Of a stretch of 64,000 bases of DNA, positions 63,888-64,000 are shown in pieces. Source of the DNA: JBCBRD01 sp039819885 (GTDB taxonomy: Bacteria; Pseudomonadota; Alphaproteobacteria; Rhizobiales; Hyphomicrobiaceae); NCBI GenBank assembly GCA_039819885.1, contig JBCBRD010000002.1, positions 5,215 to 69,214 on the forward strand, written 5' to 3'. The notes under the pieces are model-generated. The model was not told where the DNA came from and did not search any database. It saw only the letters and a list, made by a program, of their open reading frames with translations. A program made the position numbers and the translations under genes. How positions within the stretch are numbered: position 1 is the stretch's first letter; each line of letters opens with the position of its first letter.

Positions 63888-64000
63888 ATGATGGAAATGG
63901 CCACACAACGTGCGCCACGCACCAACCGGTACGATAACACCCAACTCAATACCCCCAAGGGTCACATGCTCCCAGTGACCCAACTCAAGCTCCCAAAACC

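Noticed and set aside
1..64000. Search for CRISPR arrays, insertion sequences, rRNA genes and known riboswitches
   Set aside because: No regularly spaced repeats, transposase-like proteins, rRNA-like sequence or familiar riboswitch pattern was seen by eye.

Overview
The window reads as chromosomal DNA of an alphaproteobacterium, most likely of the order Hyphomicrobiales (Rhizobiales). I base this on gene families and gene order, not on any search: two Porin_2-type porins, an invasion-associated-locus-B-like protein, DUF3126, a PAS_5 protein, a bacterial transglutaminase-like cysteine peptidase, a short zinc-ligand-free MetRS, and two blocks of housekeeping gene order known from that order (dnaB-alr-radA-cvpA-purF-SDR and rlpA-dacC-tmk-holB-metG-tatD-MBL hydrolase). 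The genus cannot be named. Base composition is moderately GC-rich by eye, apart from an AT-richer patch near 46.6-47.0 kb. I saw no insertion sequence, prophage, CRISPR array or rRNA gene. One tRNA, tRNA-Leu(GAG), is present.

1-17.8 kb: a secreted polysaccharide deacetylase, tRNA-Leu, lipB, a histone-H1-like Lys/Ala-rich protein divergent from a LysR regulator, and a DUF805 membrane protein. The propionyl-CoA carboxylase genes pccA and pccB face away from each other around a membrane-anchored TAXI protein and an internally duplicated acidic protein of unknown function. Then come a secreted FKBP, small periplasmic proteins and two tandem porins, both followed by clear terminators. 17.8-31 kb: a UbiH-type hydroxylase, an LpxL-type acyltransferase, a two-gene ABC exporter, a CitE/HpcH-family CoA lyase, hspQ, the IalB-like protein, a peptide-type solute-binding protein, an acyl-CoA synthetase, a cold-shock protein, MarC and an orphan receiver protein. 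PccAB, the CoA lyase and the acyl-CoA synthetase suggest carboxylic-acid and CoA-ester metabolism.

31-47.9 kb: the least conventional part. A run of small proteins of unknown function lies at 31.1-33.0 kb. A composite palindromic element follows thrS at 33.1-33.2 kb. Next are rluA, more orphans, a NifU-like scaffold overlapping yidD, hisI, a patatin, a CBS protein and a rhomboid. A PAS_5 - double PilZ - LapG-family protease trio follows, then the cysE-DUF3126-gamma-carbonic-anhydrase operon. An AT-rich spacer ends in a strongly supported 27-residue membrane microprotein gene (47093-47176).

47.9-64 kb: the replication, cell-wall and nucleotide blocks. On the plus strand dnaB, alr, radA, cvpA and purF run in order, with a second TAXI gene placed between purF and the SDR gene. 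On the minus strand rlpA, dacC, tmk, holB, metG, tatD and an MBL hydrolase are tightly packed and probably co-transcribed. No wholly new multi-gene system can be proved from sequence alone. The best leads are the microprotein, the perfect 10-bp inverted repeat in front of purF, the PAS_5/PilZ/LapG-like trio, the duplicated protein between pccA and pccB, and the palindromic element.
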